This document shows, one piece after another, positions 1-5,830 of a DNA stretch of 10,567 nt. The notes beneath the pieces are model-generated. The model made no database searches and was not told the origin of the DNA. It worked only from the letters and a program-made list of their open reading frames with translations. The DNA comes from Acidobacteriota bacterium (GTDB lineage Bacteria; Acidobacteriota; Vicinamibacteria; Vicinamibacterales; CAVVIG01), in the NCBI GenBank assembly GCA_003222555.1, contig QHWL01000073.1, positions 4,957 to 15,523 of the forward strand, given 5' to 3'. Numbering within the stretch: the first letter of the stretch is position 1; each line of letters starts with the position of its first letter. The position numbers were made by a program, and so were the translations under genes.

Positions 1-66
1 GCGGAAGCGGCGCGGAATCGTCGTGAGGGCATCGGCGACGAAACGCTCGAACAACTCGCGTTTCAT
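1..66 (-). CDS. Zincin-like metallopeptidase family protein, N-terminal fragment (runs off the left edge)
   Basis: Only 22 codons are inside the window. They read MKRELFERFVADALTTIPRR followed by Phe-Arg. This resembles the opening of the small bacterial metallopeptidase family (Zincin_1 type), which typically begins with an acidic/basic helix of the form 'ERFE.LV.EALD.LP..F'. The HExxH zinc motif would lie outside the window, so enzymatic function cannot be checked here. The ATG (66-64) overlaps the TGA of nth in an ATGA arrangement, which implies translational coupling and supports both this start and the nth stop. No strong Shine-Dalgarno sequence precedes it. The family call rests on one short helix and is tentative; the existence of a gene here is better supported than its name. 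Confidence 0.55.
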   Translation of the reverse strand, partial: MKRELFERFVADALTTIPRRFR

Positions 67-803
67 GGCCGGCGGCGCGGACTGCCTTTCGCCGTTCGCC
101 GGACTCCTTCTCGGCGCCGGGCCGCCGCCCCGGGCGCGGCTCGCTTCAGCCTGCCGCTTACGCGGCCGGCGGGTACGGCGGCCTCTATCACGAGCCGGAA
201 GTAGTCGCAATCCTCCTGCACGGCACATTGCTCGCAGAGCGGCTTTGGCCTGCAGATGCGGCGTCCGTGGAGGATGAGCGTATCGGACGTCCGCGTCCAG
301 CGCTCGGGCGCGAGCGCGGCGCACAACTGCTGTTCGACGATCTCGGGGTTGTCCGATTCGGCGATGCCGATTCGATTCGACACTCGGAGCACGTGTCGAT
401 CGACCGGCAGCCCGGGCACCCCCAACGCATGACCGAGGACGACGTTGGCGGTCTTGCGTCCGACGCCGGGCAGCTTCAGCAGCGCTTCCATGTCGGCCGG
501 AACCTCGCCGCGGTGGTCGTTTACAAGGGCCTGGGCCATGCCGATGATCGCACGGAAGAAGCCCGTCGAATGAATCTGGGGTTCGAGTTGCCGCGGTGTC
601 GACCTGGCCAGCACCTCGGCGCTCGGATAACGCTTGAAGAGCGCGGGTGTCACAAGATTCACGCGCTGGTCGGTCGACTGAGCCGACAGGATCGTGGCCA
701 CGAGCAGCTCGAACGCGTTCGCGTGATGCAACTCGGTGTCCGCGTCAGGATGTTGCGTCTCGAGCTCGTCGAGGATGTGGCGTGTCTCGGCAGGCGACTT
801 CAT
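63..803 (-). CDS. nth: Endonuclease III (DNA glycosylase/AP lyase)
   Basis: Base-excision repair enzyme that removes oxidised pyrimidines and cleaves the abasic site by beta-elimination. The 246-residue protein has the full fold: N-terminal helices with LLVATILSAQSTDQRVN (about 33-49), the helix-hairpin-helix LPGVGRKTA (111-119) with the expected catalytic Lys117, VDRHV with catalytic Asp135, and four Fe-S cysteines at 184, 190, 193 and 199. Two features are odd. The first cysteine gap is C-X5-C, where E. coli has C-X6-C. A tail of about 43 residues rich in Ala and Arg follows the cluster, making the protein longer than the roughly 211 residues of E. coli Nth. The ATGA overlap with the next gene supports the tail being translated. 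I chose the ATG at 803 because the upstream ATG at 851 would translate the repeat into MSCHSLCKFSIVNCKL, which is not family-like. No Shine-Dalgarno is visible at 803. Confidence 0.93.
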   Translation of the reverse strand: MKSPAETRHILDELETQHPDADTELHHANAFELLVATILSAQSTDQRVNLVTPALFKRYPSAEVLARSTPRQLEPQIHSTGFFRAIIGMAQALVNDHRGEVPADMEALLKLPGVGRKTANVVLGHALGVPGLPVDRHVLRVSNRIGIAESDNPEIVEQQLCAALAPERWTRTSDTLILHGRRICRPKPLCEQCAVQEDCDYFRLVIEAAVPAGRVSGRLKRAAPGAAARRREGVRRTAKGSPRRRP

Positions 804-922
804 CAATTTACAATTTACAATTGAGAATTTACAAAGTGAATGACAAGACAAAGCGAGGAAGCAAGCGAACGGTCAACGGTGCCTCTCTTTGTAAATTGTA
901 AATTGTGAATTGTAAATTGTCA
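804..922. repeat. Inverted pair of heptanucleotide repeat arrays
   Basis: This AT-rich stretch fills the nth/DUF3467 gap. The right arm (887-919, continuing to 922) is a tandem array with a 7-base unit, TTGTAAA or TTGTGAA. The left arm (804-836) is its reverse complement, matching 30 of 33 positions by my alignment. The 50-base loop (837-886) is not repetitive. A transcript of either strand could form a stem of about 33 bp. The array starts immediately upstream of the nth ATG and ends 5 bases short of the DUF3467 stop codon. The composition contrasts sharply with the GC-rich genes on both sides. Confidence 0.9.
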
Positions 923-927
923 GTATC

Positions 928-1251
928 TCAGTGAATCGGTCCGGTGTCTTTATTCCAGCCGACCTGGCTGTAAGACTCGGAGAACACGCGCCAGTGCTCC
1001 TGGAGCGCCGCGATGAGGTTGGGCGCGAACTGCACCGGGACGACGATCTTTGCGCGCACGGGCGCGCGGACGACGTGATCTGCTTCGGCTTCCTTGATCT
1101 CCTTGTCGGAGAGCGGCATCACCTCACAGAAGGTGAGCGTGAAGTCGAACGGCGTGTGCGCGATCGAACAGAAGTTCGCATACGTGCGGGGCGTCGCCGT
1201 GCTGTCGTCGGGAACGATGGTGAAATTGATCTGCTTGGGCTGATCGGCCAT
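928..1251 (-). CDS. DUF3467 family small protein
   Basis: Small, probably cytoplasmic protein of 107 residues with no signal peptide or membrane segment. It shows the DUF3467 pattern: Y-A-N-F followed by HTPFDFTLTFCEVMP (about 24-46), a short basic beta segment (RAKIVVPVQFAPN) and the closing helix LIAALQEHWRVFSESYSQVGW. The family is widespread and has no established biochemical role that I know of. The start is uncertain. I chose the ATG at 1251 (MADQPKQINFTIV); an in-frame ATG at 1269 would add MVLDLG, and neither has a convincing ribosome binding site. The gene lies 164 bases downstream of lexA and 124 bases upstream of nth on the same strand, so it may be read from the lexA promoter, although hairpin-forming repeats lie in both gaps. 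Confidence 0.8.
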   Translation of the reverse strand: MADQPKQINFTIVPDDSTATPRTYANFCSIAHTPFDFTLTFCEVMPLSDKEIKEAEADHVVRAPVRAKIVVPVQFAPNLIAALQEHWRVFSESYSQVGWNKDTGPIH

Positions 1252-1381
1252 GCCCAAGTCTAATACCATTTCTTATGCTCGCGGGGCCCCACCCCCGCTC
1301 GCTAGCACGGACTTCGCTGTCCCTCGGCCTCGAGCGTAGACTCTCGGCCTCGGGTAAAATTCATGGAATCCACCCTGCCGT
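1252..1381. other. GC-rich spacer with short direct repeat and hairpin
   Basis: Non-coding spacer between lexA and the DUF3467 gene. It contains a GCGGGG (1281-1286) / CCCCGC (1293-1298) hairpin with no T-run on either side. It also has a 10-base direct repeat CTCGGCCTCG at 1323-1332 and 1343-1352. I found no convincing promoter for the DUF3467 gene here. Confidence 0.5.
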
Positions 1382-1409
1382 CCCGGCGCCTCGCTCGGGC
1401 CGCGGGCGC
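1382..1409 (-). repeat. GC-rich 3'-end repeat element, copy 1 (after lexA)
   Basis: Reading in the lexA direction, this 28-base element begins 6 bases after the lexA stop codon. Its reverse complement matches 8103-8130 (just after recG) at 27 of 28 bases. It contains two GGCGCC hexamers, one lying in the flank, that can pair around a loop containing GGCCCGA. Similarity continues more weakly beyond it (G-rich, GGCAGGGTGG versus TCAGGTGGGG). No T-run follows, so it is not a standard intrinsic terminator. A role in RNA 3'-end folding is inference. Confidence 0.8.
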
Positions 1410-1415
1410 CTCGGG

Positions 1416-2024
1416 TCAATACTTCCGCATGACGCCCACAACGACACCCTGCACCTGCACCTGCTCTGGATCGACGAAAATCGGCTGCATCGCGACGTTG
1501 GCGGGCTGAAGGCGGACCTTGCCGCCAGAGTCGCGATAGAACTTCTTGAGCGTCACATCCGTGCCGCTCAACAGCGCAATCACCATTTCCCCGTTGTCGG
1601 CCGTCTTGCGATCCTCGACGACGACGAAATCGCCGTCGCGGATCTGCTCGTCGATCATCGAGTCGCCGCGAACACGCAGCACGTACGTGTCGCGCTTGCC
1701 GACGAGGTCTTCAGGGACCGAAATCGTTTCGCTCGAGGCGACGGCTTCGATGGGCAGGCCCGCGGCGACAAAGCCTAGAAGCGGCAGCTCGACGGCGCGG
1801 CCGCCCGTGCGCGCCGGCACCATCTCCACCGAACGACTGCGGTTCCAGGCTCGTTTGATGAAGCCTTTCTCCTGTAGGTTCGTCAGGTGTTTGTGCACCG
1901 TGGCGAGCGAAGAAAGCCCAAAGCGACGGCCGATCTCCTCGAGGCTCGGCGCGTAGCCGTGCTGCTGGATGAATTCGTTGAGGTAGTCGAAGATCTCGCG
2001 CTGCCGTTTCGTGAGCGGAAGCAT
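1416..2024 (-). CDS. lexA: LexA, SOS-response transcriptional repressor
   Basis: Repressor of DNA-damage genes that inactivates itself by RecA-stimulated autocleavage. All 202 residues, the usual length, are present. The N-terminal winged helix (1-66) begins LPLTKRQREIFDYL and carries the recognition region SLEEIGRRFGLSSLATVHKHL. The cleavage bond is Ala88-Gly89 in FVAAGLP. The catalytic dyad is Ser122 (RGDSM) and Lys160 (VTLKKF) in the peptidase S24 domain. The start at 2024 is firm: AAGGAG lies 8 bases upstream and a near-consensus promoter ends 50 bases further up. The gene is divergent from the PfkB kinase gene and precedes the DUF3467 gene. Autoregulation is expected for the family, but I could not find a known SOS box by eye. 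Confidence 0.97.
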   Translation of the reverse strand: MLPLTKRQREIFDYLNEFIQQHGYAPSLEEIGRRFGLSSLATVHKHLTNLQEKGFIKRAWNRSRSVEMVPARTGGRAVELPLLGFVAAGLPIEAVASSETISVPEDLVGKRDTYVLRVRGDSMIDEQIRDGDFVVVEDRKTADNGEMVIALLSGTDVTLKKFYRDSGGKVRLQPANVAMQPIFVDPEQVQVQGVVVGVMRKY

Positions 2025-2032
2025 CGGGCGTT

Positions 2033-2038
2033 CTCCTT
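2033..2038 (-). promoter_or_regulatory. Ribosome binding site of lexA
   Basis: AAGGAG on the minus strand, 8 bases before the lexA ATG. It is the strongest Shine-Dalgarno match in the window and fixes the lexA start. Confidence 0.85.
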
Positions 2039-2080
2039 GGAAGGGGCGGGGAAAGGCCCATCCCGCCTCTGAATTGAAGC

Positions 2081-2109
2081 ACTATACGCAAAAGGAAGGC
2101 GAAGGTCAA
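2081..2109 (-). promoter_or_regulatory. Sigma-70-type promoter of lexA
   Basis: On the minus strand, TTGACC (2109-2104) and TATAGT (2086-2081) are separated by exactly 17 bases, close to the housekeeping consensus. Transcription would begin near 2074, giving a leader of about 50 bases. GAATTG (2071-2076) and CAATTC (2113-2118) form a short inverted repeat centred almost exactly on this promoter. Whether that pair is a regulatory site is unknown. Confidence 0.8.
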
Positions 2110-2139
2110 CGCCAATTCGAGGTCCCGTGCGCCTTTCGT

Positions 2140-2220
2140 GCTTGTGAAGAAAACCGTTAACCGCCGAGAAGAAAACGCGAAGAACTCTCGCCGTGCTCTG
2201 GGGTAGAACTCTTTAGGCTC
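2140..2220 (-). repeat. Palindromic 9-base-period repeat family, copy A
   Basis: The sequence matches the reverse complement of copy C (5831-5947) in two blocks. The first is TGTGAAGAAAACCGTTAACC running into CGCCGAGA (from about 2143). The second has GAACTCTCGCCGTGCTCTG (about 2182-2200). Relative to copy C it lacks about two 9-base units in the middle and is shortened near its right end. It lies between the divergent lexA and PfkB kinase genes, upstream of both start codons. Confidence 0.75.
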
Positions 2221-2239
2221 CCGCCCCTCCGGCTCAGCG

Positions 2240-3208
2240 ATGCTACGATCCCGCACGGTGAGCCTCCCATTTCGGATTCCGGCGCCGGGCGGACGTGCCT
2301 TCGACGTCGCCGGGTGTGGCCTCAACAGCGTGGACCTGTTGGCGGTCGTCGCCGAATATCCCCGCCGCAACAGCAAACAGCAACTCCAGCGGTTCGCCCG
2401 GATGCCGGGCGGACAGATAGCGACGGCATTGGTTACCTGCGCCAAGCTGGGTTGGACGACGCGGTATGTGGGCAGTTTCGGCGACGATGAGCTCGGCGTC
2501 ATGTCGCGGGACAGCTTGACGAAAGAAGGGATCGACATCAGCGCGACGCGCATCATCGCAGGGACGACGAATCAGTTCGCGGTGATCCTTGTCGACCAGG
2601 CGTCGGGTGAGCGCACGGTGTTATGGGATCGGCACCCGGGGCTGACCATGGAACCGGGCGACGTACCGCAGGAGGCCGTCACCTCCGGCCGGATGCTCAT
2701 CGTCGACTGCCACGAGACCGCAGCGGCCACCCAGGCAGCGCGCTATGCCAGACACGCAGCTATCCCGACGGTGCTCGACGTCGAAAAGGTGAGGCCGGGA
2801 ATCTCGGATCTACTGCACCAGATCGACGTAATCATCGCCGCCCAGGATTTTCCGACGGCGCTCACCGGTTACGAAGATGTCGGTCGGGCGTTGGAGGCGA
2901 TGGCGCGCGAGTACGCCGCGCCGGTGGTTTGCGTCACGCTCGGCCAGGACGGCAGTCTGGCGCGGTGCCGGAACCGGGAGATTCGGACGCCGGCCTTTCC
3001 CGTGGAGTGCGTGGACAGCACCGGGGCCGGCGACGTCTTCCGGGGCGCCTTTGTCGCAGCGTGTCTGCGGTCGCCTGACGCCGATATCGAGGAGGTGTTG
3101 AGCTACGCCGCTGCGTCGGCCGCCCTGAGCTGTCGCGCCCTGGGGGCGCGCGGCGGGATACCCCGGCCCGATGAAGTCGAGCGCCTTCTCATGGCCGGGC
3201 ATTTGTAA
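2240..3208 (+). CDS. PfkB-family (ribokinase-like) carbohydrate kinase
   Basis: ATP-dependent kinase that transfers phosphate to a sugar or nucleoside hydroxyl in the cytoplasm; the substrate cannot be read from sequence. Its 322 residues carry both PfkB signatures. The first is the glycine-rich PGGQIATALVTCAKLGW with YVGSFGDDELG (about 56-86). The second is DSTGAGDVFRGAF (259-271), with Asp265 expected as catalytic base and GAGD as the anion hole. The family's usual length is about 300 to 330. No Shine-Dalgarno precedes the ATG at 2240, so the first dozen residues are uncertain; an in-frame GTG at 2258 is an alternative. It starts 20 bases after repeat copy A. It is unlinked by pathway to its neighbours and is probably its own transcription unit. 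Confidence 0.88.
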   Translation: MLRSRTVSLPFRIPAPGGRAFDVAGCGLNSVDLLAVVAEYPRRNSKQQLQRFARMPGGQIATALVTCAKLGWTTRYVGSFGDDELGVMSRDSLTKEGIDISATRIIAGTTNQFAVILVDQASGERTVLWDRHPGLTMEPGDVPQEAVTSGRMLIVDCHETAAATQAARYARHAAIPTVLDVEKVRPGISDLLHQIDVIIAAQDFPTALTGYEDVGRALEAMAREYAAPVVCVTLGQDGSLARCRNREIRTPAFPVECVDSTGAGDVFRGAFVAACLRSPDADIEEVLSYAAASAALSCRALGARGGIPRPDEVERLLMAGHL

Positions 3209-3248
3209 CCTTGTTGCCGGCGTCATGGTCTAACCGTGGTACGGCGAA

Positions 3249-3279
3249 TTGACAGAAGGCCAACGCGTGACACTATCGC
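3249..3279 (+). promoter_or_regulatory. Possible promoter for the sigma/anti-sigma operon
   Basis: A perfect TTGACA (3249-3254) is followed after 19 bases by TATCGC (3274-3279), a weak -10 with a long spacer. It lies about 40 bases before the sigma gene's start. The -35 is good and the -10 is poor. I did not find an ECF-type AAC/GTC promoter pair that would point to self-activation. Confidence 0.35.
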
Positions 3280-3320
3280 TTGCGTGGACACTACCCAGAA
3301 GGTGTCAGCCGGAGTGGGAC

Positions 3321-3935
3321 ATGACGGCCTCGCGGCGTGACGCGAGGGCTGGCCCGCCGTCACCGGCGGCGGCTGCTGCAGCCGACGGTTCGCTGGCCGG
3401 CCTGGACGAAGCGGCGCTCGTCGCGGCATGCCAGGCGGGCCGGACCGGCGCCTTCGATGTCGTGGTGGAGCGGCACCGGCGTGCGATATACCTGCTGTGC
3501 TACCGGTTTGTCGGCAACCACGAGGCTGCCAGCGATCTTTCGCAGGACGTGTTCCTGCGGGCGTCCCGCGGGCTCTGCAACTTTCGCGGGCAGTCGTCGC
3601 TAGGCACGTGGCTGCACCGCATCGGCGTCAACGTGTGCCTGACGCGCGTGAGCGCGAAAACGCTCCCGAGCGAGTCGATCGACGAGCAGCAGCACGTCGA
3701 CACGCGCAGTGAGTCACCATCCGAGCTCGTGCTGAAAGCGGAGCGCGCGGTGCGCGTGCGCGCGGCCATCGCGCAACTTCCTCGCAAGCAGCGAGCGACC
3801 TTGATCCTTCGGACATATCACGAGATGTCACACCAGGAAATCGCGGACATCCTGGGCAGCTCGGTCGGCGCGGTCAAGGCGAATTTCTTTCACGCGCTGG
3901 GGAACCTGAAAAAGCTGCTCGGAGACGAAAAATGA
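3321..3935 (+). CDS. ECF (sigma-70 family, group 4) RNA polymerase sigma factor
   Basis: Alternative sigma factor that directs RNA polymerase to a stress regulon. Its 204 residues have an Ala/Pro-rich N-terminus and then sigma region 2 (about 31-108), including AFDVVVERHRRAIYLLCYRF, the DLSQDVFLRA core-binding/-10 segment and TWLHRIGVN. A linker follows, then region 4 (about 144-200) with LPRKQRATLILRTYHEMSHQ and the helix-turn-helix EIADILGSSVGAVKANFFHA. The ATG at 3321 is chosen because GGAG lies 6 bases upstream. A longer TTG start at 3249 would begin inside a TTGACA promoter-like box. The stop overlaps the anti-sigma start (ATGA), so the two are translationally coupled. Confidence 0.93.
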   Translation: MTASRRDARAGPPSPAAAAAADGSLAGLDEAALVAACQAGRTGAFDVVVERHRRAIYLLCYRFVGNHEAASDLSQDVFLRASRGLCNFRGQSSLGTWLHRIGVNVCLTRVSAKTLPSESIDEQQHVDTRSESPSELVLKAERAVRVRAAIAQLPRKQRATLILRTYHEMSHQEIADILGSSVGAVKANFFHALGNLKKLLGDEK

Positions 3936-4540
3936 CGCGTCACCTCAGCCCAGACCACCTCATCGATCTCGCCGAAGGCACGCGTCCCGAATCGTCGGCG
4001 CCGCACCTCGAGTCGTGCGAGGCGTGCAGGCGGCAGCTCGCTGACATGCGCGCCATGATGTCGGCCGCGTCGGAGGTGGCCGTGCCGGAGCCCTCACCTC
4101 TGTTCTGGGACCATTTATCCGACCGCGTACGGCAGGCCGTCGCCCTCGAAGCCGCGCCGCGCCGCGCGTCGCGGTGGGAGCGGTGGTTGCGGTCGCAGGT
4201 GATCTTGCCGGTTTCGGCCGCCGCCCTCGCGGCCGTCATCATCGCGGCGGTAATTGGCGCGCGGCCAGATCTGCCAGCCGCGAGGTTAGAGGTCGTTTCA
4301 GCGTCCCGGCCTGCGGAGGCGTCGGAACCACCGTTGTTCGAACCGCTCGACGCCCTGGACGATTCGTCGCTGCGCCTCGTCGCGGATCTCACCGCAGAGC
4401 TCGACTGGGAGGCCGTGAGCCGGATGGAATTGACGACGCACGCCGGCGGGGCGGACGAGGCGGTGCGCGAGCTCAATCGCGGCGAGCTGGGCGAGTTGCA
4501 GCGGTTATTGAAGGAAGAGCTGGCTCGGCCCGGCGTTTGA
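3932..4540 (+). CDS. Zinc-binding, membrane-anchored anti-sigma factor
   Basis: Predicted to hold the adjacent ECF sigma factor inactive at the inner membrane until a signal arrives. The 202-residue protein has an N-terminal anti-sigma domain with the zinc motif His25-X3-Cys29-X2-Cys32 (HLESCEAC) and His9 upstream as a possible fourth ligand. A cytoplasmic linker follows, then one transmembrane helix at about 90-110 (VILPVSAAALAAVIIAAVIGA), and a periplasmic part ending in a charged, Leu/Glu-rich helix (ELNRGELGELQRLLKEEL). GGAG lies 7 bases before the ATG, which overlaps the sigma stop by 4 bases. Pairing, zinc motif and topology make the role clear, although overall similarity among anti-sigma factors is low and the signal is unknown. 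Confidence 0.88.
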   Translation: MTRHLSPDHLIDLAEGTRPESSAPHLESCEACRRQLADMRAMMSAASEVAVPEPSPLFWDHLSDRVRQAVALEAAPRRASRWERWLRSQVILPVSAAALAAVIIAAVIGARPDLPAARLEVVSASRPAEASEPPLFEPLDALDDSSLRLVADLTAELDWEAVSRMELTTHAGGADEAVRELNRGELGELQRLLKEELARPGV

Positions 4541-4598
4541 GGCGTACACTGGTGGCAGGTCCAAGAGACCCAGGCAACGGACAGGTTCAAAGGACCCC

Positions 4599-4687
4599 GA
4601 AATACGACGTTTTGAACGCAGAGCTCGCAGAGCTTACGGAAAAATGCACCACGAAGACACTCTGCGGCCTCCGCGTGATTTGTTCAC
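4599..4687 (+). repeat. Palindromic 9-base-period repeat family, copy B
   Basis: Same orientation as copy C but more diverged. It opens GAAATACGACGTTTTGAACG and contains two perfect tandem CGCAGAGCT units (4617-4625, 4626-4634). A complementary arm, CTCTGCGGCCTCCGCG, follows at about 4660-4675, then TTTGTTCAC. The repeat runs right up to the ATG of the following gene at 4689, leaving no Shine-Dalgarno sequence. Confidence 0.7.
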
Positions 4688-4688
4688 A

Positions 4689-5201
4689 ATGAAAACCGTC
4701 GTCCTCTTCGCGCTCTGCGCGCTCGTTCCGGCGGCGGTCTTCGCGCAAGGACAACCGCCGGGGGGTGGAGCGCCGCTAGAACAGCCGGGTGTGTCACCGG
4801 CTGAAATCCAGCGGATGTTCGACGCCTACGCGCTCCTGCAGGCGCAGGACCAACTCAAAATCAGCGACGAGCACTACCCGCAGTTTCTCTCGCGGTTCAA
4901 GGCGTTGCAGGATGCTCGTCGCAAGGCGCTGCAGGAGCGGACCAGAATCATTCAGGATCTGCGCCGCCTCGCGAGCGACGCGCAGCCCGATGAAACCCAG
5001 ATCAAAGATCGGCTGAAGGCGCTCCAGGAGCTCGAGGCGCGGTCGGGGGTCGAAGTCAGAAAGGCCTACGACGGCATCGATCAAGTGCTCGACGTGGGCC
5101 AACAGGCGAAGTTCCGCGTGTTCGAAGAGATGATGGAGCGCCGGAAGCTCGAGCTCGTGACGCGCGCGCGACAGGCGAACCGCCTCAAGGGAAGGCTGTA
5201 G
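4689..5201 (+). CDS. Exported helical protein, Spy/CpxP-like (periplasmic heavy-metal-resistance type)
   Basis: The 170-residue precursor begins MKTVVLFALCALVPAAVFAQ, a classic signal peptide with probable cleavage after Ala19. After a Gly/Pro linker the mature part is almost wholly helical and highly charged. It includes LQAQDQLKISDEHYPQFLSRF, a central coiled-coil-like stretch (about 70-120), and VLDVGQQAKFRVFEEMMERR (about 133-152), which resembles the LTxxQ-type segment of Spy/CpxP-like proteins. Such proteins act as periplasmic chaperones or metal sensors. Following an ECF sigma/anti-sigma pair, it may be a regulon member or a sensing partner; both are inference. The start at 4689 is set by the signal peptide; an upstream ATG at 4644 lies in the repeat. 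No ribosome binding site is seen. Confidence 0.7.
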   Translation: MKTVVLFALCALVPAAVFAQGQPPGGGAPLEQPGVSPAEIQRMFDAYALLQAQDQLKISDEHYPQFLSRFKALQDARRKALQERTRIIQDLRRLASDAQPDETQIKDRLKALQELEARSGVEVRKAYDGIDQVLDVGQQAKFRVFEEMMERRKLELVTRARQANRLKGRL

Positions 5202-5209
5202 GGGCATCC

Positions 5210-5818
5210 ATGCGTAGTAAACATTTCAGGTCGTCCATCGCCGCAGCGCTGGCTGGCGCGGTGCTCGCGCACGCATCTCTCGCCGCCGACGTCCAAACCA
5301 CGCGTCGCGACGCCGATCTGCTCAAACAGAAAGTCGCGACCATCCAGCTCGGGGCAAAGTCCTCGGGGCCGCCGCGCCGAACGACTCTCACGCAAAACGA
5401 AGTCAATGCGTACTTCGCGCTCGACGCACAAAACGATCTTCCGGTGGGCGTCGTCGAGCCATCGGTGACGATTCTCGGGACCGGACGGGTGTCGGGCCGG
5501 GCCGTGGTCGATCTCGACGCGGTTCGAAAATCCAAGAATCCGACAAGTCTGCTCGATCCGGCCACCTACTTGACCGGCCGGTTGCCCGTCACCGCCATCG
5601 GTGTCCTCAAGACGAGCAATGGAGTGGGGCGGTTCCAATTCGAATCGGCGACCGTGGGCGGTATCCCGCTTCCGAAAACGCTGCTGCAGGAAATCGTCAG
5701 CTACTACTCGCGCACGCCGGACACCCCGGCCGGCGTCAACCTCGACGATCCGTTTACCTTGCCCGCGCGCATTCGCGAGATTCAGGTCGAACGCGGACAG
5801 GCCGTGATTATCCAGTAG
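5210..5818 (+). CDS. Exported protein of unrecognised family
   Basis: I do not recognise this 202-residue protein with confidence. It starts with a basic stretch and a hydrophobic segment (SIAAALAGAVLAHASLA) that reads as a signal peptide, probably cut near residue 25. The mature part is rich in alternating hydrophobic and polar residues typical of beta structure: LTQNEVNAYF, VVEPSVTILGTGRVSGRAVV, TGRLPVTAIGVL and FQFESATVGGIPLP. It has no cysteine and no second membrane span. The pattern loosely recalls lipid-binding LmeA/DUF2993-type beta proteins, but I would not assign that. AGGGG lies 5 bases before the ATG. The gene follows the Spy-like gene by 8 bases, so they are almost certainly co-transcribed and both act outside the cytoplasm. 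Confidence 0.75.
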   Translation: MRSKHFRSSIAAALAGAVLAHASLAADVQTTRRDADLLKQKVATIQLGAKSSGPPRRTTLTQNEVNAYFALDAQNDLPVGVVEPSVTILGTGRVSGRAVVDLDAVRKSKNPTSLLDPATYLTGRLPVTAIGVLKTSNGVGRFQFESATVGGIPLPKTLLQEIVSYYSRTPDTPAGVNLDDPFTLPARIREIQVERGQAVIIQ

Positions 5819-5830
5819 CGCAGGTCTTTA

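Noticed and set aside
804..851. Upstream ATG for nth at 851
   Set aside because: The added residues are translated repeat sequence and do not resemble the family N-terminus.
1281..1298. GCGGGG/CCCCGC hairpin as a terminator for lexA
   Set aside because: The stem is only 6 bp and no T-run follows on either strand.
1711..2556. 281-codon open frame on the minus strand across the lexA/PfkB kinase junction
   Set aside because: It overlaps lexA in another frame, crosses the lexA promoter and repeat copy A, and runs antisense into the kinase gene. It has no recognisable domain.
3249..3320. Longer sigma-factor start at TTG 3249
   Set aside because: The TTG is part of a TTGACA box and lacks a ribosome binding site, whereas ATG 3321 has GGAG 6 bases upstream. 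The extra 24 residues are not sigma-like.
4644..4688. Upstream ATG for the Spy-like gene
   Set aside because: It lies inside repeat copy B and would place 15 charged residues before an otherwise perfect signal peptide.
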